A DNA stretch of 64,000 bases from Sympetrum striolatum (lineage: Eukaryota; Arthropoda; Insecta; Odonata; Libellulidae). Shown here in pieces: positions 56,535 to 64,000 of this stretch (its first letter is position 1; the number at the start of each line of letters is the position of its first letter). Under the pieces are notes generated by a model that saw only the letters and a program-made list of their open reading frames with translations, ran no database searches and had not been told where the DNA came from. A program made the translations under genes and the position numbers. The stretch is taken from NCBI GenBank assembly GCA_947579665.1, contig OX388344.1, forward strand, positions 8,984,346-9,048,345, in the 5' to 3' direction.

Positions 56535-57425
56535 TATAGGGTCATTCCATGCCAAGTGGTCTGATTTCAGAGAAGTGCCCCGCTCGACCATCACGGATTT
56601 CGATGAAATTTTGTATGGACATTTACACATATCTCTTATGAACATTTGTAAAGTTTTACTTCGCCGATGGTAAACTTAATGAGATATAGAAGATTGTTTG
56701 ACCCCGTGTCGCTGCCTTCTTCAACATGACTATGAGTTTTCAGTAACTTTGAGGCGTTGTATCTCAGAGAATTGTTTTACGAAGTAAACACACTTTGGCT
56801 ATCTTAAACAACTTTTTGCGCTCTATTAAACAAAGTAATAAAAATAACTGTAAGAGCGACTTCCTTGCAGAAAATTCTGTGCAAAACTGGCCCAAAAAGT
56901 TGCGGATCGAAAAAAAATTAAAACTTTGGCTTTTTATATTTCAAGAAGAAATGATATAAACAACGTGAAACTTATCGCATGATAACATATAAATACATAG
57001 TTTATAAATATAAAATTTCATATTCCTAGTACTTTCCATTATTTTAAAAATTGAGTCAACATTTGACAATTTTTGTTAAAAAGCCAAAAATAGGCTATTT
57101 TTCCAAAAATTATCTAGTCTTACGAAAAAAGACCCTCTGGAATTTCTTTTGAAAAATTTTTATTAAATAGAGAATGATTTCAACCGTCTTAAAAAGTATA
57201 TCTAGTTTTTCATCTCGAGCATATAAGGCCCTAGAAATAGGGACAACTATGAGGATGACATTTGTAAAAACGGCAAAAATAGGTTATTTTCTGTCCGCTC
57301 TTAGAAAAGAAAGACCTTTTCGACACTCTTGTAAATCATTTTCATTTGAAAGAGCATGTTTCAAACCTCTTAAAAAAGTACACTTGGTTTTTCATCGCGA
57401 GCACGTACAGCCCTAAAAAAATTAA
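56535..57425. repeat. Degenerate repeat of probable transposon origin with units of about 188 bp
   Basis: The segment opens with GGGTCATTCCATGCCAAGTG and is rich in poly-A/T runs. Two units align well at about 188 bp: AAAAATAGGCTATTTT near 57,087, ACGAAAAAAGACC near 57,122, CAACCGTCTTAAAAAGTA near 57,180 and TTTTTCATCTCGAGCA near 57,206 match AAAAATAGGTTATTTTC near 57,275, AGAAAAGAAAGACC, CAAACCTCTTAAAAAAGTA and TTTTTCATCGCGAGCA near 57,389. A fainter relative may lie upstream near 56,890. Plus-strand frames of 80 and 95 codons here are translations of this repeat, not genes. The superfamily is not identifiable from the sequence alone. Confidence 0.55.
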
Positions 57426-57517
57426 CAAAGTTGAGAACGTTGCTATGGTGGCGCCACATGTCTTCTGTTGTTTATCGTCCTGGTTATTTTATGTAGACAT
57501 TTTTAGTATATTGCGTT

Positions 57518-57571
57518 GGTCCATGACTGGTACTGGTAGTGACATCATCACTACCAGTACCCGTCATGGCC
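57518..57571. repeat. Long imperfect hairpin, arms of about 25 bp
   Basis: GGTCCATGACTGGTACTGGT and the following AGTGA pair with TCACTACCAGTACCCGTCAT and GGCC. Pairing is complete except for one or two mismatches and a one-base bulge, around a loop of only a few bases (CATCA). Such a strong hairpin in AT-rich DNA is unlikely by chance. It lies directly beside the minus-strand protein fragment at 57,580-57,875 and could be a terminal or subterminal part of the same element. Confidence 0.8.
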
Positions 57572-57579
57572 CGAAGGGG

Positions 57580-57875
57580 TCACGCCCGATAGCCATGCAA
57601 TACCAGCCGTGCTGCTTTCACTGTACGTTCTGATACCCCAAATGTTTTCGCTGTAAGTGCTATCGACCAACTCTTTGGGGCCAATGTCAATAGTTGAACT
57701 TTCATCGATCTATCGGATATTTTAATTTTTGTTAGAATTTCTTTTATTAGATCAGCATGACGAGCATTCCTCAACATCACACTGACTAGTTTGTCCTATA
57801 TCTTCAGGTGGTATTCCAGCGGCTAACGTTATTTTGTCTGTTACTACTTTCTGCATGCGTTAAATTTTTCGTTAC
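57580..57875 (-). pseudogene. Frameshifted fragment with a helix-turn-helix-like motif, probable transposon gene
   Basis: The 66-codon frame at 57,580-57,780 contains RSMKVQLLTLAPKSWSI followed by FGVSERTVKAAR, which reads like a helix-turn-helix in which FGVSERTV is the recognition helix. From general knowledge, the pattern LTLxPKSWSI, about seven residues, FGVSxxxVRxAR occurs at the N-terminal side of a large group of uncharacterised, mobile-element-linked proteins in invertebrates; this assignment is tentative. Upstream on the same strand another frame (start at 57,856) gives MQKVVTDKITLAAGIPPEDI, as expected for the preceding part of one broken gene. The fragment ends at a stop near 57,580 beside the long hairpin. 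No catalytic domain is present. Confidence 0.45.
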
Positions 57876-57925
57876 ACGTAGGTTCACTTTATCCCTACTA
57901 CTCACTCTCCGAATTCAGTCATGGA

Positions 57926-57961
57926 GGGGCTTAAACAAACCTTAAAAATTGCTGCAATTTC
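57926..57961 (-). repeat. 36-nt inverted repeat, right arm
   Basis: GGGGCTTAAACAAACCTTAA followed by AAATTGCTGCAATTTC is the near-exact inverse of 55,935-55,970, about 1.95 kb away. The two arms enclose the 188-bp repeats, the hairpin and the helix-turn-helix fragment. Similarity stops sharply on both outer sides, and no convincing target-site duplication flanks the pair. Confidence 0.8.
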
Positions 57962-58234
57962 AAATTTAAATGTTTTGATTTGCGTTCATCATTTATACAT
58001 TTTTTATTTTCTGGAAATGTCAATTGAACGTCTATTCCTGGATTCCATACTTGAAAAATGTGGCGCAAATTTGATGTTAAACTAATTCACAACAATAGTA
58101 CATCCATTGATCGACATTATACTGGCTATTTGTGCCCAATTTGTGATACCACTCTTTAAACGTTCTTAAAGTAATGTAGCGTAATTATAAGAAACATGCT
58201 TTTGTGAAATTAAGGAAAGCAATGTATTGCCAAA
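57962..58234. other. AT-rich spacer, nothing recognised
   Basis: No gene, long repeat or RNA structure is visible in this short stretch between the inverted repeat arm and the next transposable element. Confidence 0.5.
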
Positions 58235-58836
58235 TTAACCCCTTTACGGCGCAGAGCGAGCTAGAATCGAAAAATGCTGGCCAAGAATAAGGAAACATTT
58301 TTTGAGTGTGAACTTTGAAACTTCGCATTGCTATACCTCAATAAGTTCTGCATATAATATTCCCAGACAGCGTCTTATGTTAGCTGGTTTTCCTTAAATC
58401 GGAGGGTCCGAGAGAAGACAAGAGAAAGAAATATAACTTAAAAGACATGTTGCATGAAGTGAGTATTTCACCAAAAGAAGCTAATTCAGAGATCTGATGG
58501 AAGTGATGCAATAATTCAAATATTCAACTGTGAACACTTAAAAATCATAATTAAGCTTAAGGGTTGATTATTTAATACTGTATTGATTTTTTCCCGATGA
58601 TTCTGCTCATTTGGGTTTGGTTTGAGGCTGAAGAATTTTGCAAAAATATAAACCTGACATTATTCATGAATTTTGGTCAATTTTGACCGCCGGTGGAATT
58701 TTAATAGGTAGAAATCAGCGTAAATAATTTGGTGGTAATAGGCAGGATTTATTTGAGAATTGCCAGTACTAAAGTCCGCACTCAAGAAAAGGATTTTTTG
58801 CCAGGTTTTTTCGATTCTAGCCCATTGTGCTGCGTA
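58235..58836. mobile_element. Non-autonomous DNA transposon (MITE-like), about 0.6 kb
   Basis: The two ends are inverted repeats of about 65 bp at roughly 70% identity. The left end reads CGGCGCAGAG, GCTAGAATCGAAAAATGC, TGGCC and TTTTTTGAGTGTGAACTTT (58,247-58,316). The right end, read in reverse, gives CGCAGCACAA, GGCTAGAATCGAAAAAACC, TGGC and TTCTTGAGTGCGGACTTT (58,834 back to 58,771). Nothing between them codes for a transposase. The left end is preceded by TTAACCCC at 58,235, the target site plus CCC start typical of piggyBac elements, but the right end has no matching GGGTTAA. If the ends are instead at 58,247 and 58,834, both are flanked by TA, as for Tc1/mariner-type elements. Superfamily is therefore open. 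Confidence 0.65.
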
Positions 58837-58858
58837 TTCAAGATAGCTCTACATTGTC

Positions 58859-58883
58859 TTTATTGGTATGATATAATTGTAAT
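58859..58883. repeat. Target-site duplication, copy at the 3' end of the retrotransposon
   Basis: The 25-bp sequence beginning TTTATTGGTATGATATAATT is identical to 60,675-60,699. The two copies exactly bracket the minus-strand retrotransposon, as expected from target-primed reverse transcription. Confidence 0.9.
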
Positions 58884-58932
58884 GTCTATATAAATATAAA
58901 TATAATTGTCTATGTCTATGTCTATCTAAGAA

Positions 58933-58964
58933 CCCTGCAAGCCGCCTTTCGGCGTGTGGCAGGG
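58933..58964 (-). other. Stem-loop in the retrotransposon 3' untranslated region
   Basis: Read on the minus strand, CCCTGCCACACGCCGAAAGG and CGGCTTGCAGGG fold into a stem closed by CCCTGC/GCAGGG with an inner CGCC-GAAA-GGCG hairpin. Non-LTR elements often carry a 3' structure recognised by their reverse transcriptase; that role here is inference. Confidence 0.6.
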
Positions 58965-58990
58965 GGTGCAGGCACCTTGACTCTATTTTC

Positions 58991-60668
58991 CTAAACGGTT
59001 GCTTTCGCGTATACTTCGCGGAAAAATAAATTTTTGAAGCGATTCGTTCTAGCATCTATTTCCCTAATCTTTCTGGCAGTATCAGAACGGCCCATATAAC
59101 AGAGGGGTCGCATTATATCGGTTACATCATCTGAAAACGTAATTTCTCTGAACTTATTTAATAAATTTATCCTTTGAATTTTTCTTCTATCTTCTAATGA
59201 TTCCCATCCCGCGTCCTGTAACATCTGAGTGACACTTGCTGTTTTATCGTAGCAATTCTTTACAAATCGTATCGCCTTTCGTTGTACGTTTTCTAAATCC
59301 CGAATATGACATTTCTCAGCGGGGTCCCATACACTACATGCATACTCAAGGTGAGGCCTAACTAACGCTAAGTAACATCGCTCGCGAACTTTTTCTTTGC
59401 TCCTACCGACTATTCTTTTAACGAAACCGAGTTTCTTAAGTGCTTTTCCACATATATTTCGGATGTGGGCACTTCATGATAGATTATTCGTGAGAGTTAC
59501 TCCTAGATACCGATTCTACTGTCATTTGGTTTACCCCTCGGAGACTATAAGAATAATCATTTATTATAGATTTACTTTCGAAGAAGTTAACTACCAAACA
59601 CTTTTCCAAATTAAGCTCTAATTGCCAATCATTGCACCAGTTCATAATTCTATCTAAGTCGTTCGAAAGGGTTAATCTATCCTCTGAACTAACTATTTCC
59701 CCGTAAATGACTGTGTCGTCTGCGAATATCCTAACATTGCTTTCAATGTGATTGCTGAGGTTGTTGATATATATTAAAAATAACAACGGCCCAATTACAC
59801 TGCCCTGAGGGACGCCCGAGGTCACCTTAACCAAGTTGGAACTAATACCATCGAGTACAACTCGCTGCTCTCTATCGGTGAGAAAGTCTTTTATCCAGTT
59901 AATAACTTCTGCATTGATACCCGCAACTTCTAATTTGTACAGCAATTTATGATGAGGTACCTTATCGAAAGCCTTCCGAAAATCTAAAAATATCGCATCG
60001 ACTTGCTTATTTTTTTCAGCAGAGTTTAGAACATCGTGTATTAATAAAGCCAGCTGAGACTCGCAAGAACGAGTCTTACAAAAACCGTGTTGATTCCTAA
60101 TTATGAAATTAGACGTTTCAAGAAAACCCATTAAAGAGCTAGCTATTATATGATCCATAATTTTACCGCTCAGTGATGTTAATGATATAGGTCTGTAATT
60201 AGCTGGATCGTCCTTAGAGCCGCTTTTAAATATTGGCGTGACATTTGCAATTTTCCAATCCTTCGGGACCTTTCCTTCGCTCATACTCTTATCAAATATA
60301 ACTTTAAGAAAAGGTGCTACGCTCTCCGCAACTTCCTTGAACACTCGAGCCGGTATGTCTTCAGGACCCGGAGCTTTATTCGGTTTAATCTGTTGCAATA
60401 GTTTAATGATGCCGTCTTCTCTGAAGGTGATTTTCGACATCGATTCAGGTTTATCAACATTCGGGAGAGTATTTGATGTATCGTCAGACGTGAAAACGCT
60501 TCGAAAAAAAATCATTCAAGATATTAGCTTTGCCTTTAGCATCGTTTACTATATTACCGCAAGTATCCTTTAATGAACCAACAGTTTGCTCTTTACCTTG
60601 GACCTCACGAACGTACGACCAAAACGCTTTTGGGTCCTCTTCCAAGTGTTCGCATAAAATCTTATTTT
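58991..60668 (-). pseudogene. Reverse transcriptase of non-LTR retrotransposon, three lesions
   Basis: The longest open part, 59,484-60,515, gives 343 residues. It has IKPNKAPGPEDIPARV (43-58), NVTPIFKSGS and YRPISLTS (91-114), motif A FLDFRKAFDKVPH with catalytic D178, motif B SGVPQGSVIGPLLF (233-246) and the catalytic FADD box (264-267), so the active-site residues are intact. Upstream, 60,520-60,668 adds HLEEDPKAFWSYVREVQG in another frame; the shift lies in a run of eight T (minus strand) near 60,505. Downstream, after 59,505, a second frame change leads into YLGVTLTNN, then a TGA at 59,474-59,476 in place of the usual Trp, then GKALKKLGFVKRIVGR, VRPHLEYACSVWDP and NVQRKAIRFV, ending at 58,991. 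Few lesions mean a fairly young copy. It cannot be autonomous. Confidence 0.92.
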
Positions 60669-60674
60669 TATATT

Positions 60675-60699
60675 TTTATTGGTATGATATAATTGTAAT
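60675..60699. repeat. Target-site duplication, copy at the 5' end of the retrotransposon
   Basis: Identical over 25 bp to 58,859-58,883. Joining the sequence outside both copies gives the pre-insertion site, which lay about 20 bp from the end of the 0.6-kb DNA transposon. Confidence 0.9.
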
Positions 60700-60755
60700 A
60701 ATGTACTCTCAGATATTCGAGTTATTCGCCTTTTTTCTGCCATATACGAACGAAA

Positions 60756-60895
60756 TTTTACACGCCGCCGGTTACGCCGCGCCGCCGCCGACGATTAAGC
60801 AGTCAGCGTTCACGCCGTTACGCCGCCGCCGCCGGCTTCATTTTCCCCCTACGCCGCCGCTGACAAAAATCATAACGGCGCCCATGTCTAGCTCC
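60756..60895. repeat. GC-rich CGCCG-repeat island
   Basis: A run of about 140 bp dense in ACGCCGCCG, TTACGCCG and GCCGCCGCCG words, with three TTACGCCG-type phrases and a final AACGGCGCCC, stands out in AT-rich surroundings. It overlaps the end of a 125-codon plus-strand frame (60,530-60,907) that is only a read-through of retrotransposon antisense and this repeat. It may be part of a decayed transposon or a short CpG-rich microsatellite; no promoter evidence accompanies it. Confidence 0.6.
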
Positions 60896-60899
60896 AATG

Positions 60900-62640
60900 C
60901 ATATTAATCTATATAAGTATATACCACATTCGCATGACACTACATCAGCGCTAAGTTGTAACTGTCGGCCAAGACAAAATTTCGACAAAAATCAGAATAA
61001 TAAAGTTTCTGCCATTCCATATTATATATAGCCTTCATAGAGGAAGCGAATAAGAATGTTGATTTCAAATATAAGGCGTTATAAAATAAACCTTATAAAT
61101 ATTCAATTTAAGCCCACGTCACCGACTTTAAAGTTTAACGGTTTAACGGAAAATTCCATTCTACCAAGAAAAAGCTGCTGAATTTAATAACGGTTATCCC
61201 TTTTTGCAACAGGATTATGAACCACTTTTCGCGAATTAGTGTATTAATCTACGCAACTCAGTCACACATCCCGGATATCCATCAAGATCTAACTTATATA
61301 CGGCCTTACGCATATGTGTAGTTTTGAATAATAAATAAATAAATAAAATAATAATTTATACGGTATTAATCTCGTATTAATTCATTCAAAATTTATCGAA
61401 ATCGTTGTCAATCCATATTGTTCAACGTTAAGTTAACTATCCTTCGACTGAAAATCAATTTCGAATGAAAGTACTTTCCAAACGTATCCTAAATTCAAAT
61501 CTAACGATTCGCTGGTGGGTTGCAGATAACACAAATACAAAATAAAAGTAAATGTAAGCATCGGCAGAAAGGCAATGAATTCTCCGGCCTTGATATCCGT
61601 ATTGAATATGAAATCAAAAAATTATGAGTATTCGGAACGCGCTTCATTAGCAGTCACTCGCAATTAAATAAGGTAAAATCCTAATGCTAAGTTAATCTTG
61701 ACCGACAATTCACATCGATATTAAGTTATTTTCAATCAATTCGGAATAATTATTGAATTCTCCGAGATATTCATCTTCGGATCACATATTCAAATATGTA
61801 ACGGTCATTTGGTATTTCGTCGCGGATTCCGATCCAATAAATTTGAATCACAGGAATTTTTAAAAATGCCAATGCCATGAAAAACCTTCAGTTGAAATTC
61901 TAAAAATATGGCAAGAATTTCCGCAAACAAACAAACTGATAAGGTTCTATCCTAAGACTAGCGCTATATATGATTAAGTATGTCACAATTTGGAACTCTT
62001 TGAACGGTTTAAGAAGGAAGTTCTTTCTCTTATTACCGAATAACTTCCTTTTCCAATGCATCCTTTCATTAACGGAACGAAAGAGAGCTTATGCAAGTAC
62101 CACATTTTAAATGGGAAGCAACAAAGTTACTTTAATATGATTTATCTCGTGAAAACGTTATTTCTTAAAATACGCGGAAAAATGTTCAATATTGATGAAG
62201 CTAGAGTAACTAATTCTATCAAGCTTATAAATGATAAAAAACCTCGGATAGCTGCAGCGGAGCTCTGAGTGATGAGGAACGACGATTGGGAAATCTAAAT
62301 TGTTAATTTTTTTGGGAATACGCACTAACTACGGAACGTAAATTGAAGAGAAGATCCGAAAATTAATGCCTTTGTTACATAAAACAAACAGAACGATAAG
62401 ATTCGGTTAAAAGGCATTTCGATTATACGATCAATTTTTCACGCAATTTGTACCAAATCAAGAAATTTCTAATAACGTAATGCACTGCATTTCGGAAAAA
62501 GGCTATTTTATTAAAACACCCAAATCGAAAATATTGAGTATAATTAAAACTCCTGTAATTAAAACCGTTCGACTTACCAAATCTTGAGACTCGCGGATGC
62601 TAACAGCAGAGATCTCCTAATTCTGGAACCACTCGTTCAA
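60900..62640. other. AT-rich unique sequence, no gene recognised
   Basis: No protein family, tRNA or clear repeat is visible apart from a short AATA microsatellite. A 70-codon plus-strand frame at 62,056-62,268 resembles nothing I know and has no supporting context. Confidence 0.5.
61327..61356. repeat. AATA microsatellite
   Basis: AATAATAAATAAATAAATAA followed by AATAATAATT, a short imperfect tetranucleotide run. Confidence 0.85.
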
Positions 62641-64000
62641 AAATTTAAATTTTAACGGTTTTTTCGAAAACTTTGGCAGCAAGTCCTTCCTTGATGAATT
62701 TCCGGCAGCAACTGAGCAACGGTCACGTCTGCTTTCCTTAGAAACAAAGTGAATGATTCTGATTGGCTGACGCCTGGCTGTTTAACTTTCTATCAATTAT
62801 CGACCAATGAAATCCACTGATTCGAAATATATTCCCAAATTTTATTGAAGAAATAGTAATTTTATTAATCATTAATAAATATTTAATTAAATATTGAATT
62901 AACATTTTTATTCAAGACTATATACGGTTTGAAAGAATAATCTTAGTTAAATATTATGCTGACAGTATCCGATCACGGCGCGACTTTTAAAATTGCAAAT
63001 GGTAGTTGTAAAAGAGGACAACATTCTGTTTATTTCTTCGAAAAACTTAGAACAAACATCAAAATCGGATTAAAATTCCAAAAAATTATTGAATTAAAAG
63101 GTGCTAATTATTTTCCATTGCTCCTCATGCTAATAGCTAAAATGTTAAAAAGGGTAAATATGTTTCATCGTATGTCTATAATATATCTCGAATCCTAAAT
63201 CATAATTCCTGACTACAAAGACTATAAATATCATGCTCGTATAAAACATAGCAAAGTAAATTCATGCAGCACTAACTTAATTACTGTTTAACCATCATAT
63301 TACACTATCCTATAGTATCGCTACTTTAATGGCAATGCTTTTGTGATGAGATATAATCCTAATTATTATTAAAATTAATCAAGAGGTTAGAGTGGTACAA
63401 ACTGAATAATATATAATCATTTAATTACATATATCATCAATTCCTGAGCATTTATTCGATAAAAATAAGCTGTTAAGTTATCGATACTTAAATATCACAA
63501 TCTTTTCGTCTTACGCAAGCATTAAGGCGATTATAGCAGATAATTAACTTCGGATAAAAGTATAAAGCGATGTAACTGAATACGGTGAATTAAAATGGAC
63601 TTGGTATAAGCTGACGAGTATTATACTTGGAGGTACATCATTCGGAAAACAGTGACCTAACGAATACAAAAGTAACTTGCGAACGACAACTGAATGGAAA
63701 GAATTGGAGCCGAAATATACACTCTATAATTAGCCTACCAATTCTATGTACTATCATGAAGATACCCTTAATTGAGCACTTTGAAAGAGCAAACTTTAGT
63801 GGCGTTATTATTTTATCATAAAACATGTGCTATTTTAATATACATACCTTGATATACTTACCTTAAGTTAACAGAATAAGGTGGTCTTCACTAGGAATTG
63901 TTCATTTCTTCGAAGGAAGTACATCATCGTTTCGTTATCACGATGTCGTCACTTATATTCTATCTAATTCCACCGTAATACGCTTGGCTCACATTTTCAT
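62641..64000. other. AT-rich unique sequence with possible CCAAT boxes
   Basis: ATTGGC at 62,762 and CCAAT at 62,803 are oppositely oriented CCAAT-type words about 40 bp apart in a slightly GC-richer patch (62,690-62,820). This could be a promoter fragment, but no gene with recognisable coding sequence follows on either side. An 18-bp AT palindrome lies at 62,878-62,895. Frames of 62-80 codons at 62,956-63,198 and 63,627-63,826 lack any family signature and two overlap on opposite strands. Confidence 0.4.

Larger units (their letters stand above)
58884..60674 (-). mobile_element. 5'-truncated CR1/L2-type non-LTR retrotransposon
   Basis: A 1,791-bp insertion in minus orientation, bounded by perfect 25-bp direct repeats. 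Its 5' end (60,674) lies inside coding sequence, so the endonuclease and upstream part are missing, the usual result of incomplete target-primed reverse transcription. The coding part gives a reverse transcriptase and a conserved C-terminal region, ending at TAG 58,991-58,993. A 3' untranslated part follows with a GC-rich stem-loop (58,933-58,964). The end is not poly-A but a short repetitive tail of ATAGAC and TTTATA words (58,884-58,926). Clade placement (CR1/L2/Jockey group) is from the reverse transcriptase style and is approximate. Confidence 0.9.

Noticed and set aside
58849..59055. 68-codon minus-strand frame at the retrotransposon 3' end
   Set aside because: Out of frame with the conserved C-terminal coding region and running into the repetitive tail.
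60238..60907. Plus-strand frames of 111 and 125 codons over the retrotransposon
   Set aside because: Antisense of the reverse transcriptase reading, running into the CGCCG island.
62056..63826. Short frames in the right flank as host genes
   Set aside because: All are at or below 80 codons, AT-rich, without recognisable domains, and two overlap on opposite strands.

Overview
The window looks like heterochromatic DNA from an animal, most probably an arthropod. It holds no intact host gene that I can support. Reasons: about 51 kb is one AT-rich satellite array, and the remaining 13 kb is AT-rich intergenic DNA full of decayed eukaryotic transposons (a Tigger/pogo-type transposase relic, a 5'-truncated CR1/L2-type non-LTR retrotransposon, a short inverted-repeat DNA transposon). 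No bacterial operons, rRNA, tRNA genes or CRISPR arrays are visible. The arthropod assignment rests only on the look of the transposons and base composition; species cannot be read from it.

Region 1 (1 to about 50,904): a head-to-tail satellite with a 198-bp monomer, about 257 copies, all in one orientation; the array begins before the window. Monomers differ at a handful of positions that define variant classes: CATTCATC / CTTTCAGC / CTACCAGC in the middle, GACGAATC / TTACGAATC, TAATAATG / TAAGAATG, and 197-bp monomers with one base missing. These variants show nested tandem duplications: 17 monomers (period 3,366 bp, about 5,380-12,296), 4 monomers (791 bp, 15,900-17,461), 7 monomers (1,385 bp, 21,240-24,000), a dimeric alternation (24,000-26,300), 3 monomers (594 bp, 29,690-30,924), a striking 35-monomer duplication (6,928 bp, 32,906-46,736) with every checked private variant shared, and a 7-monomer pattern (1,386 bp, about 46,900-49,880). 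The dominant class switches from CATTCATC to CTTTCAGC near 30.9 kb.

Region 2 (50,905-52,070): the array stops abruptly 0.15 kb before a plus-strand Tigger/pogo-like (DDE_1) transposase pseudogene that still shows its DETG, LDNATCHP and MDQGVI motifs but is full of stops and frameshifts.

Region 3 (52,070-58,235): intergenic DNA with a second, old and very divergent tandem repeat (53,905-56,010) whose units of about 165 bp each carry a tRNA T-arm/B-box-like GGTTCGAnnCC core; a degenerate repeat of about 188-bp units (about 57,060-57,420); a long hairpin; and a broken minus-strand fragment with a helix-turn-helix-like motif.

Region 4 (58,235-60,900): a non-autonomous DNA transposon of about 0.6 kb, then a minus-strand non-LTR retrotransposon (58,884-60,674) flanked by a perfect 25-bp target-site duplication, then a GC-rich CGCCG island.

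Region 5 (60,900-64,000): AT-rich unique sequence with a short AATA microsatellite and only short unsupported ORFs.

The genes do not work together as a system. The informative content is structural: how the satellite array was built, where it ends, and the order of transposon insertion in its flank.
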